Of a stretch of DNA of 37,142 nucleotides, positions 30,552 through 37,142 are shown piece by piece. The translations under genes were made by a program, and so were the position numbers. The notes below the pieces were generated by a model. That model worked only from the letters and a program-made list of their open reading frames with translations, had not been told where the DNA came from and ran no database searches. Source of the stretch: Planctomycetaceae bacterium (lineage in GTDB: Bacteria > Planctomycetota > Planctomycetia > Pirellulales > Thermoguttaceae); contig WRKP01000023.1 of the NCBI GenBank assembly GCA_009778035.1, forward strand, positions 1 to 37,142. The letters run 5' to 3'. How positions within the stretch are numbered: the first letter of the stretch is position 1; the number at the start of each line of letters is the position of its first letter.

Positions 30552-31973
30552 ATGAAAACAACAATAATACACACGACAATCCTTGCTTTGCTCCTTTGCG
30601 GAAGCATTTCGGCAACGGAGAACACCCTCGAAAGCATTCAAGACATCGACGCGGCCATGTTCGGGTTCGATCAAAACGACACCGTACTTGCACCGGCCAA
30701 GATTTTGCCTTCGGTCAAGATCGAAGAAGACTCGCTGGTCAGGCCGGGCGACATCCCGATTAGGGCACCGAAGTTGAAGCAAAACGAATCCGGCGAACTC
30801 ATCCTGGTGCAGTACACCGCACGCAACCAAAGCAACCGCAATCAGGGACAAGCGAATCAATCGCCGAGTCCCGCTCCGACCACGGAACTGCCGCAGACAT
30901 ATCGGGACTTCAACTCGATGACCGAAGCAGAGCGTTTTGCAAGTTTGCGGCGGTCAATCGAAACGGTGTTGGTTGCCAACGTCCGGCGGGGAATGAGCAC
31001 GCAAAACAATACGCCGAACGAAGTGATGCTCATGGCATTGCCCTACGGTGCGGATGCAAAAGTGTTCCAGCCGAACCCGAATTTTGACCCGCGAGATCGA
31101 AATGCGAATCCTGCGGCTCGAGGAAATAGTATGTATTCGATTGGAGCCTTGTGTTGGAATACGCCGTGCAACGGCAAGGCAATGTTGCGGACGGACGGAA
31201 CGAAAATCATTGCCCGAGTGGGACATGGTTATCAAAACCGGCCGGCATCGTTTGCGGCAATGCTTGCGATGTCGAACATCATGCCGAATTACGAATTACG
31301 GGTTAACAGCGGTTCTTATACGATTGCCCATTTAATTGCTTCGGAGAAGATGTCGTTGTCCAAAGGAATGAACATGTCGATGGCATTGGTTGCACTTTCG
31401 TTTTATGGCGAGTCGAACGAGCAGTGGAAGAGCGAGTTGGGCGAGACTTGGAACATTGAGCGGATGGTGATGAGCGAGTTGAATCGCCAGATCGACCAGG
31501 GAACGAGCGATGTAACGGATTGGCTTCTTGGATTGACGGCGGCGGTCAAGTTGTACGAGAATGAGAACAGGCCGATTCGGGGCCCGATGGCGTTGGCCAA
31601 ACGGCAACTGAAGACATATCAGGACTTTGTGTTGTCGATCCAAAATGACCGTTATCTTTGGCATCCGAAGTTCTTTTTGTATAAGGGCTTCAATCCAGAT
31701 GCTTTTGAGACGATGTATTCGGGCGGGCACATCTTGCGATGGTTGGTATATTCGTTACCGGACAGTGAATTGAATGATCCGCGTGTTGTTCGTGCGGCGA
31801 TGAGTTTAGCGGCGACGGTCAATCGGGTGAAGCCGGAGACGATGGCGAGCAGTTTGAATGCAAAGCAGTTGGAAGGCTTGGCGGTATCGCTTCATGCGTT
31901 ATCGTTATATTATCAGCGGGTATTCGGCGAGGTGCCGATGCAGGCTCAGGGACAGGTGCTGGCGAATTTGTAA
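30552..31973 (+). CDS. Secreted protein of unknown function, possibly an alpha-helical toroid
   Basis: The 473-residue product begins with a signal peptide (M-K-T-T-I-I-H-T-T-I-L-A-L-L-L-C-G-S-I-S-A). A hydrophilic, Gln/Asn/Pro-rich linker follows (about residues 75-115), then a compact helical domain to the end. That domain includes Y-S-I-G-A-L-C-W-N-T-P-C-N-G, M-N-M-S-M-A-L-V-A-L-S-F-Y-G, M-Y-S-G-G-H-I-L-R-W-L-V-Y and Q-L-E-G-L-A-V-S-L-H-A-L-S-L-Y-Y. Regular helices with small-residue turns resemble alpha/alpha-toroid folds such as terpene-cyclase-like repeats, but I cannot name a family. It lies 119 nt after the solenoid-protein gene in the same direction, so the two may work together. No Shine-Dalgarno site; a terminator follows. 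Confidence 0.8.
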   Translation: MKTTIIHTTILALLLCGSISATENTLESIQDIDAAMFGFDQNDTVLAPAKILPSVKIEEDSLVRPGDIPIRAPKLKQNESGELILVQYTARNQSNRNQGQANQSPSPAPTTELPQTYRDFNSMTEAERFASLRRSIETVLVANVRRGMSTQNNTPNEVMLMALPYGADAKVFQPNPNFDPRDRNANPAARGNSMYSIGALCWNTPCNGKAMLRTDGTKIIARVGHGYQNRPASFAAMLAMSNIMPNYELRVNSGSYTIAHLIASEKMSLSKGMNMSMALVALSFYGESNEQWKSELGETWNIERMVMSELNRQIDQGTSDVTDWLLGLTAAVKLYENENRPIRGPMALAKRQLKTYQDFVLSIQNDRYLWHPKFFLYKGFNPDAFETMYSGGHILRWLVYSLPDSELNDPRVVRAAMSLAATVNRVKPETMASSLNAKQLEGLAVSLHALSLYYQRVFGEVPMQAQGQVLANL

Positions 31974-31980
31974 TGATAAT

Positions 31981-32007
31981 AGAGCCCTGGCGTAGGTCAG
32001 GGCTCTT
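31981..32007 (+). terminator. Terminator after the secreted-protein gene
   Basis: AGAGCCCTG (31981-31989) and CAGGGCTCT (31998-32006) form a perfect 9-bp stem starting 7 nt after the stop codon, followed by a poor T-tract (TTCCCGTCT). Confidence 0.7.
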
Positions 32008-32022
32008 CCCGTCTATACGGGC

Positions 32023-32170
32023 TAGAGCGTATTCATTTTTGCTTTGGACAAAAAATCGTCATTCCGGCGCACGCCGGAATCCAGCCGAGCAGCGTGCATA
32101 CCGTTTTCCTGGTTCCCGGCGTGCGCCGGGATGACGGAGGGGCGTCCAGAGCAATTCCGAATGTGCTCCA
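32023..32170. repeat. Family A element, copy A4 (inverted relative to A1)
   Basis: Starts TAGAGCGTATTCATTTTTGC (32023) and ends GAATGTGCTCCA (about 32159-32170), with the usual two hairpins between. Together with the terminator and promoter it accounts for the 297-bp gap before the sigma-factor gene. Confidence 0.85.
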
Positions 32171-32211
32171 ACGCCTGCGGTCGAAAATTCCTCCCGTTTC
32201 TTGTCACGTTC

Positions 32212-32239
32212 TTGCCATTTTCCCGGACTATCTTATAGT
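32212..32239 (+). promoter_or_regulatory. Promoter of the sigma-membrane fusion gene
   Basis: TTGCCA (32212-32217), a 16-nt spacer and TATAGT (32234-32239). The leader of about 25 nt holds GAGAGG before the ATG at 32271. Confidence 0.5.
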
Positions 32240-32270
32240 AAAAGGCACACAATACCGCGGAGAGGATGAT

Positions 32271-34052
32271 ATGGAAAATGTCAGCATACTGGTCGAAAAA
32301 AGCCGAAACGGCGATCGAGACGCCTTCGCACAAATCATCCAACAATACCAAGGCATGGTCAGTGCCGTAACCCTTAACGTCGTTGGCAATTACGCACAAA
32401 GCGAAGATTTAGCCCAAGAAACCTTCCTCACGGCTTGGAAAAAATTGCCCGAACTGCGCGAACCCGAAAAATTGGCTTCTTGGCTCTACGGCATCGCCCG
32501 ACGAGTCGCCCTCCGCTGGACAGAAAAACATCAACGCAATCCGCTCCGTCAGGCCATCGAACTCGATGCCGACACCATGACCGACCGCCAAGCCCAACTT
32601 GCCGCCGCGGACCGCCAGCAACGGGAACAATCCCTCGAATTGGTCTGGTCAACCGTCAAAGAATTACCGGAAACGCTCCGCGAACCGTTACTGCTCTATT
32701 ACCGTTTCAGCAAGTCGGTCGCCGACGTTGCTGAATCTCTCGGATTGAGCGAAGAAGCAGTCCGGCAACGGCTTTCTCGCGGTCGCAAAATGCTCAAAGC
32801 CGAAGTCGAAAAACAGGTTGAATCGGTACTCGAATCAACCGGCCCGAGCGAACATTTTACCGTCGCGGTACTTGCGGCATTGCCTATCGTGCTGACCGGT
32901 GAACAGGCCCTTGCGGCAGGCGCCGCCGGAGCCGCCGCCGCCCAATCCGCTTCGTCCGGCGGGGCCAGTGCCGGTGCGTCGCTTGCTGCCGGAGTGATGG
33001 CATTTATCGGCGCTTTTGTCGGTGCAGTGCTCTGGCTCGTTTTTGTTGTGCTTGGATTTGTGCTCGGTATGTGGAGCGGAATCCGCAATGCCCCGACGCT
33101 CCGCGCAAGACAATGGATGCTTAAAGCGACACTCGGCTACGTCATTGCCGGAAGCCTCTTTTTTACGCTCATACACCTGGCTTTTACGGGAATGCTCTAT
33201 GCCGAAGATGTATTTTTGTACAAATTGAGCGAAAGAACTTTTACCTTCCTGCTTGCAATCATTCCGGTTTTCGCGATTGTTTCCTCGTATTTTGTCAATC
33301 GCCGTTGGCGGCACATCGTCGAGGAAGATTTATCGGGACACGATGTTTCAGGTCAAATGCCTGCACCGAAGGACTTTGTGCGAGCGATGCGATTTTGGGT
33401 TGCCATCGCGTTATTTTCCGCGTTGTTTGCGGCGGCAACTTACTTGGCGTATGAAGCCTACCGTTGGTGGGAATCTTATGTGGGACTTATGTCGTTGTAT
33501 ATGATGTTCCTCTTTTACCTCCTTATGGGAGTTATCATACTGGGAATCGGCATTTCGTTTTTCTACTATGCCGTGCAAATCTCGAAAGACCAGGAGAGTT
33601 TCGCAAAATATCCGCCGCAGTTGCCGAATCTGCTGGCTATCCTGACCGGCGAAGAAAAAGCGCCGAAGGGGTTTCGCAACCGGATTAACTTTTGGGGGGA
33701 TTTAGCGAGTGCGGGCTGGGGACTGTTTTTCATTCACATGGTGCTGCTCATCCGCACCGACAACGCAAGCACTTTTGTTGCATTATCGTTGGTTTTGACC
33801 TTATATTTTCTGTTTGCCGTATTTTTTGCGGGCATTCCGCGTCGCCGTTATTGGGGCATGATTTTGCTCGGCGTGAGCGTGTTGCTGATTGATACCGGCA
33901 TTCATTTCATGTATTCCGAATTACCTCTCAAAAACGCAAATTTCGTCTATGGATTTTCCGTTTGGTACTTGCTGTGTTTCACGCTGTTGGGCGTAGCGGG
34001 ATTAGGGGTATTTCGGCGGGTATTTCGGCGCAAGGCGGGCATCGGGGCCTAA
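32271..34052 (+). CDS. ECF-type RNA polymerase sigma factor fused to a polytopic membrane domain
   Basis: Residues 1-180 form an ECF sigma factor. Region 2 includes F-A-Q-I-I-Q-Q-Y-Q-G-M-V and S-E-D-L-A-Q-E-T-F-L-T-A-W; region 4 includes L-P-E-T-L-R-E-P-L-L-L-Y-Y and V-A-E-S-L-G-L-S-E-E-A-V-R-Q-R-L-S-R-G-R. An Ala/Gly/Ser-rich linker follows (about 215-245), then roughly nine hydrophobic helices to residue 593. The protein should be a membrane-tethered sigma factor, perhaps released by proteolysis or kept inactive by its own membrane domain in place of a separate anti-sigma factor, none of which is encoded nearby. ECF sigma factors with C-terminal membrane extensions are known in Planctomycetota. 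The ATG at 32271 follows GAGAGG; an upstream in-frame extension runs through repeat A4 and is not credible. Confidence 0.9.
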   Translation: MENVSILVEKSRNGDRDAFAQIIQQYQGMVSAVTLNVVGNYAQSEDLAQETFLTAWKKLPELREPEKLASWLYGIARRVALRWTEKHQRNPLRQAIELDADTMTDRQAQLAAADRQQREQSLELVWSTVKELPETLREPLLLYYRFSKSVADVAESLGLSEEAVRQRLSRGRKMLKAEVEKQVESVLESTGPSEHFTVAVLAALPIVLTGEQALAAGAAGAAAAQSASSGGASAGASLAAGVMAFIGAFVGAVLWLVFVVLGFVLGMWSGIRNAPTLRARQWMLKATLGYVIAGSLFFTLIHLAFTGMLYAEDVFLYKLSERTFTFLLAIIPVFAIVSSYFVNRRWRHIVEEDLSGHDVSGQMPAPKDFVRAMRFWVAIALFSALFAAATYLAYEAYRWWESYVGLMSLYMMFLFYLLMGVIILGIGISFFYYAVQISKDQESFAKYPPQLPNLLAILTGEEKAPKGFRNRINFWGDLASAGWGLFFIHMVLLIRTDNASTFVALSLVLTLYFLFAVFFAGIPRRRYWGMILLGVSVLLIDTGIHFMYSELPLKNANFVYGFSVWYLLCFTLLGVAGLGVFRRVFRRKAGIGA

Positions 34053-34072
34053 CGCTCCCGGCAAAATGGTGG

Positions 34073-34078
34073 TATAAT
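34073..34078 (+). promoter_or_regulatory. -10 box of the FHA gene
   Basis: TATAAT at 34073-34078, 33 nt before the TTG start at 34112. No clear -35 box. It suggests the FHA gene can be transcribed separately from the sigma gene. Confidence 0.45.
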
Positions 34079-34111
34079 CGCGAGTCAGGGGTCTTTAAGA
34101 GTGGTCAAGAG

Positions 34112-35308
34112 TTGTCACGCGTTGTCAGGTTAATTGTAGAAAACGAACAAGGTCAGCGACGCACGATTCCTGTCAACGTCCCCTCATTTATGATTGGCAG
34201 AGCCGATGGGTGCAATCTTCGCTCCCATAGCCAGCGAGTCAGCCGGTATCATTGTGCAATCCAACTGGCCAATGGTGCTGTTACCATCCAAGATTTAGGC
34301 GGAGTCAACGGAACTTTCGTCAACGGCAGCCGAGTCACAGACATCCAAACGCTCAACGATGGCGACCGGATCAACGTCGGTACGCACAAGTTCTCCATCT
34401 CCATCCAGTCGGGAGCGGATTCCGAAACAAATGGCGACGAGGGCGATTTCTTTGAATTGACGCCGACTTCGTTCACTGAACCGCTTAACATTAAAAAAGG
34501 GACGCGTTACGTCGGTCCGGTTGCCGAGTCCCTGCCCAATGCCGCTGCCGCTCGGCCTGCCAAAAACGCCAAATTGCCGGTGCAAGAGCCGGAACTGATG
34601 TTTGACATTCGGCTCGATGGGAAAAAAGTTTCCGTAACGAAGGCTCGACTGTTCGATTTGGCAAAAACGGGCTTCATCTCTCCTGACGATCTGGTAACGG
34701 TTGCCGGCACCAAGATTTTTGCAGATTCGGTTCAGGGCATCGTTTTCGGCACAAAATCTTCCGCATCTGTACCGTCGCCTGCGGCCTCTTCATCTGCTCC
34801 GGCGCAACCGGCAGCGAAGCCGACCGCACCGCCCAATCAGCCCGCCGCGGAATCGGACACGTTTGCCTTCCCGGATTTGGGGGCAGACTTCGGAAATCTG
34901 ACGGGAAACCTGGCGGAGGGCCAGCATCCTTTCGGCGATATGACGAGCGGTCCGGTTGTTCGGGCGGCCCGGCGGACAAACACGCTCCGGGCCCTTTGGC
35001 AGACGCTGGATATTTCATTTAGCCGTATTTACACGATGGAAGACGACAATGTCGCAATTCACAGCATTAAGGCACTCTATTACATTATTGTGTGTGCCTG
35101 CTTGCTGTGTATTTTTTGGGTGTTGTTTTATTTTGTAAAGACCTGTATTGGCCGCGGAGAATTTTTGGCCGTCTTGTCTGAGCAATCCTTTCCGTTGACG
35201 GTTGTGATATTTGGATGCGTAACGTTCGTCATCATAGTACGGGTGCTTATTGAGATGTTGTTGCTTGCCTGGTTGGATTCATCCGCATCCGACGACCGCG
35301 GCGACTAG
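34112..35308 (+). CDS. FHA-domain membrane protein with a GYF_2-like segment and two C-terminal helices
   Basis: FHA domains bind phosphothreonine peptides. This 398-residue protein has the fold near residues 20-90 with all key motifs: F-M-I-G-R-A-D-G, S-R-Y-H-C and N-G-T-F-V-N-G. A second module (about 165-215: D-I-R-L-D-G-K-K-V-S to I-F-A-D-S-V-Q-G-I) resembles GYF_2 domains. A Pro/Ala linker and two C-terminal membrane helices (Y-I-I-V-C-A-C-L-L-C-I-F-W-V-L-F and L-T-V-V-I-F-G-C-V-T-F-V-I-I-V) complete it. It probably recruits phosphorylated partners to the membrane. No in-frame ATG precedes the FHA domain; TTG at 34112 is the best start and fits the TATAAT box. The gene follows the sigma-membrane gene by 59 nt. 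Its TAG stop is formed by the end of repeat A6. Confidence 0.85.
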   Translation: MSRVVRLIVENEQGQRRTIPVNVPSFMIGRADGCNLRSHSQRVSRYHCAIQLANGAVTIQDLGGVNGTFVNGSRVTDIQTLNDGDRINVGTHKFSISIQSGADSETNGDEGDFFELTPTSFTEPLNIKKGTRYVGPVAESLPNAAAARPAKNAKLPVQEPELMFDIRLDGKKVSVTKARLFDLAKTGFISPDDLVTVAGTKIFADSVQGIVFGTKSSASVPSPAASSSAPAQPAAKPTAPPNQPAAESDTFAFPDLGADFGNLTGNLAEGQHPFGDMTSGPVVRAARRTNTLRALWQTLDISFSRIYTMEDDNVAIHSIKALYYIIVCACLLCIFWVLFYFVKTCIGRGEFLAVLSEQSFPLTVVIFGCVTFVIIVRVLIEMLLLAWLDSSASDDRGD

Positions 35309-35429
35309 AAGCGTATCCCAAATCGGCATGGACAAGACCGGCATGGACAAAAAAGCCATCATTCCTACGAAGGCTGGAACCCAGACATTGCGTGCGATGC
35401 CGACTTTTCGTCCAGAAAAATCCGAAACA
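35306..35429. repeat. Family A element, copy A6 (degenerate)
   Basis: TAGAAGCGTATCCCAAATCG (from 35306) matches the TAGAGCGTATCC end. A decayed core (ATCATTCCTACGAAGGCTGG) and ACTTTTCGTCCAGAAAAATCC follow; the right terminus is lost. It lies between the convergent FHA and rplC genes. Confidence 0.6.
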
Positions 35430-35448
35430 ACACCATTGCACGCCACAT

Positions 35449-36171
35449 CTATGCCAATTTCCACGGATTCGCCTTCGGAATCGGCAACATATTCGTCGGA
35501 TTCACTCGGACATATCCCCCTTTGGGCCCCGGCACCGCACCACGAATTACCAACAAATTGTGCTCCTTATCAATCATCACAACCTTTTGATTGCGGACTG
35601 TAACCTGCTCCGCTCCATACTGTCCCGGCATTCGGGAACCTTTCGGAACCCTGGAAGGAAATGATGCTCCGCGACCAGTACCGCCCAAATGCCGATGGCA
35701 TTTTTTCACACCGTGCGACGCCCTTTGACCCGCAAAATTATGCCTCTTCATCGCGCCAGTGTAGCCGCATCCCTTGCTGACCGCCGTAACATCGACGGCA
35801 ATCACCTCATCGAACACATCGACGGTCAATTTCTGCCCAACGCTGAAACCCTCGACGGGAACTCGGAATTCCTTAATGAATTTTTTCGGTTCGCAGTCGG
35901 CTTTCGGTGCGATTTGTTCGCCGGATGCGGTACGTTTCTTTCGCCGTTTGCTCTCAATGGCGGCAACGTGTCCGCGTTCGGAGCGGGCTGCCCTACTGCG
36001 TTTTTTGTCTTGAAAACCGATTTGGACGGCTTCGTAACCATCTTTTTCGGCAGTCCGCAGTTGAAGCACATCGCACGGCCCGACTTGAATCACCGTAACC
36101 GGAATCACCTCACCGGTCTCCGTGTAAAGTTGCGTGCATCCGACTTTTTTTCCTAGTAATCCGATTGACAT
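35449..36171 (-). CDS. rplC: 50S ribosomal protein L3
   Basis: L3 is an early assembly protein of the large subunit near the peptidyl-transferase centre. The 240-residue protein starts M-S-I-G-L-L-G-K-K-V-G-C-T-Q-L and contains the family motifs K-G-C-G-Y-T-G-A-M-K-R-H-N-F-A-G and G-S-R-M-P-G-Q-Y-G, followed by V-I-R-G-A-V-P-G-P-K-G-G. A Lys/Arg-rich insert lies near residues 57-85. The ATG at 36171 has CGGAG (minus strand, 36180-36184) 8 nt upstream; the longer open frame to 36273 is not used. It follows rpsJ, as in S10 operons, but no rplD follows; the next gene is convergent. Confidence 0.97.
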   Translation of the reverse strand: MSIGLLGKKVGCTQLYTETGEVIPVTVIQVGPCDVLQLRTAEKDGYEAVQIGFQDKKRSRAARSERGHVAAIESKRRKKRTASGEQIAPKADCEPKKFIKEFRVPVEGFSVGQKLTVDVFDEVIAVDVTAVSKGCGYTGAMKRHNFAGQRASHGVKKCHRHLGGTGRGASFPSRVPKGSRMPGQYGAEQVTVRNQKVVMIDKEHNLLVIRGAVPGPKGGYVRVNPTNMLPIPKANPWKLA

Positions 36172-36296
36172 AGTTGTATCTCCGAGTGTAGTGGAAGTTA
36201 GGGGACAGATGTTAGGAGTCAAAAAAAACAGTGTCGGCGACGGCGTCGCTGTCAAATCTCTCCTGGCTACCAATTCCTGCCTTCTTACCCCATATA

Positions 36297-36638
36297 TTAA
36301 CGTTTTGCGGCTGATTTACCGGTTGTTTTAATTTTAATATCCACACCGGCGGGCAGGTTTAGTTTATTTAGGGCATCGATCGTTTTAGCGGTCGAGTTTT
36401 CGATGTCGATAAGGCGTTTGTGCGTTCTGATTTCGAACTGTTGCCGTGCTTTTTTATCGACGTGCGGACTGGAGAGGACGGTATAGCGTTCGATTCGGGT
36501 GGGAAGGGGGATGGGCCCACGGACATCGGAACCGGTGCGTTTGGCGGTATCGACGATTTCTCCGGCACTTTGGTCGAGCACCGCGTGGTCAAATGCTTCC
36601 ATTCTAATCCGAATAATATCTTGTCCGATTGCTGTCAC
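36297..36638 (-). CDS. rpsJ: 30S ribosomal protein S10
   Basis: S10 is part of the small subunit head and also serves as NusE in transcription antitermination. The 113-residue protein has the family core [32 protein letters not shown] and [13 protein letters not shown]. The start is GTG at 36638, supported by GGAG (36645-36648 on the minus strand) 6 nt upstream. A strong promoter lies at 36717-36744. It heads a two-gene rpsJ-rplC unit, with a 125-nt gap between the genes. Confidence 0.97.
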   Translation of the reverse strand: MTAIGQDIIRIRMEAFDHAVLDQSAGEIVDTAKRTGSDVRGPIPLPTRIERYTVLSSPHVDKKARQQFEIRTHKRLIDIENSTAKTIDALNKLNLPAGVDIKIKTTGKSAAKR

Positions 36639-36716
36639 GTTTTTCTCCGCTTGGTACTGACGAGTGCCTGATTGCCAAATATCAATTCCGAATCAACAAG
36701 AACCGGAATACCCGCA

Positions 36717-36744
36717 ATTGTACCCTTCGCAAAAAAAACGTCAA
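36717..36744 (-). promoter_or_regulatory. Promoter of the rpsJ-rplC operon
   Basis: On the minus strand TTGACG (36739-36744), a 16-nt spacer and TACAAT (36717-36722). The predicted leader is about 72 nt, long enough for a regulatory structure. Confidence 0.65.
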
Positions 36745-36749
36745 GAGTG

Positions 36750-36850
36750 GGTCATCTATACGCCCAGCGTCATTCCGTCGCAGGCCGGAATCCAGCGGGA
36801 CCGCTATTACACACCACGTTTGGATTTCGGCTTGCGTTTGGAATGGCGGT
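36750..36850. repeat. Family A element, copy A7 (degenerate)
   Basis: TATACGCCCAGCGTCATTCC (from 36757) followed by GTCGCAGGCCGGAATCCAGC, then a mutated second hairpin (GGATTTCGGCTTGCGTTTGG). No clear termini remain. Confidence 0.55.
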
Positions 36851-36886
36851 TTGACGTGGGGACTTCCAAGTGTTGCCGATAAGGGG

Positions 36887-36892
36887 TATAAT
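36887..36892 (+). promoter_or_regulatory. -10 box of the tRNA-Pro gene
   Basis: TATAAT at 36887-36892 lies 36 nt before the tRNA. The -35 region (TTCCAA, 36864-36869) is weak. Confidence 0.5.
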
Positions 36893-36928
36893 GGGCTTTG
36901 CTTGGAGATTGTCATTATTCCGACAAAA

Positions 36929-37003
<75 letters not shown>

Positions 37004-37075
37004 TTTTGCAAATACAGTTAGCAGAAAGATTTAAGACTTACCGGCGGACGTTCCGTCGTGCTGCAAAAATGCCGG

Positions 37076-37098
37076 AATAACGGGTACTACCCGTTATT
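37076..37098. promoter_or_regulatory. Perfect 23-bp odd palindrome upstream of the last gene
   Basis: AATAACGGGTA (37076-37086), a central C, TACCCGTTATT (37088-37098): 11-bp arms with no mismatch. Its 1-nt centre makes it a better protein operator than an RNA hairpin, although a terminator or leader structure for the tRNA or next gene is possible. It lies 30 nt before the ATG at 37129. Confidence 0.5.
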
Positions 37099-37128
37099 CT
37101 GTTCACAATGTAGCACAGGAGCAGAATA

Positions 37129-37142
37129 ATGCCGAAGAGAAA
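37129..37142 (+). CDS. 5' end of an unidentified gene (partial)
   Basis: ATG at 37129 with a perfect AGGAG site (37117-37121) 7 nt upstream. Four codons (M-P-K-R) and part of a fifth are visible before the window ends. The basic start is reminiscent of small RNA- or DNA-binding proteins, but nothing more can be said. Confidence 0.5.

Overview
The window is a stretch of bacterial chromosome, most likely from a member of the Planctomycetota. I infer this from gene style: PQQ-like beta-propeller proteins, an ECF sigma factor fused to a large membrane domain, an FHA protein with transmembrane helices, very large secreted proteins of unknown function, scattered housekeeping genes instead of long operons, few Shine-Dalgarno sites, and roughly balanced GC. 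No rRNA gene or unambiguous marker is present to prove the lineage. I see no prophage, plasmid, CRISPR array or complete insertion sequence.

Layout. 1-1450: the 5' end of a leftward gene with a poly-G run, a small cupin protein, then a STAS anti-sigma-antagonist and a serine-kinase-type ATPase (an RsbV/RsbW-like pair). 1538-6000: a secreted beta-propeller protein, queA, and a leftward double-thioredoxin-domain protein whose signal peptide is separated from its body by an apparent one-base frameshift. 6280-9507: an AddA/RecB-like helicase-nuclease with no visible partner. 9697-13851: a small lipoprotein, fumarase and a DsbD-type thiol reductase. 13986-21600: map, a Gfo/Idh/MocA oxidoreductase, ispE, serC, a membrane-anchored beta-propeller protein, rpmB, coaX and an acyl carrier protein. 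21749-26943: a large alpha/beta-hydrolase-like protein lacking its nucleophile serine, then leuS. 27283-31973: two secreted proteins of unknown function, the first carrying about 13 glycine-rich solenoid repeats. 32271-35308: the sigma-membrane fusion and an FHA/two-TM protein. 35449-37142: rpsJ-rplC (leftward), tRNA-Pro(CGG) and the first codons of one more gene.

Three repeat families lie over this gene set. Family A is a 100-180 bp MITE-like element made of two CCGGAATGAC-type hairpins with TA-GAGCGTAT termini. Family B is a GGTAGG...CCTACC palindrome of about 115-137 bp. One family B copy is intergenic, one sits in frame inside fumC and adds 38 codons, and one half-copy sits inside queA. 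Family C is a TTAACCACTA-type palindromic block. Repeat ends repeatedly coincide with stop codons.

The most notable observations are the protein-tolerated palindromic element in fumC and queA (similar in principle to Rickettsia palindromic elements), repeat ends that supply TAG stop codons, a consistent -10/ATG spacing that predicts leaderless mRNAs for five genes, the membrane-tethered sigma factor next to an FHA membrane protein, the pseudo-esterase, and the solenoid-repeat secreted protein. All promoter and repeat calls were made by eye from the sequence.
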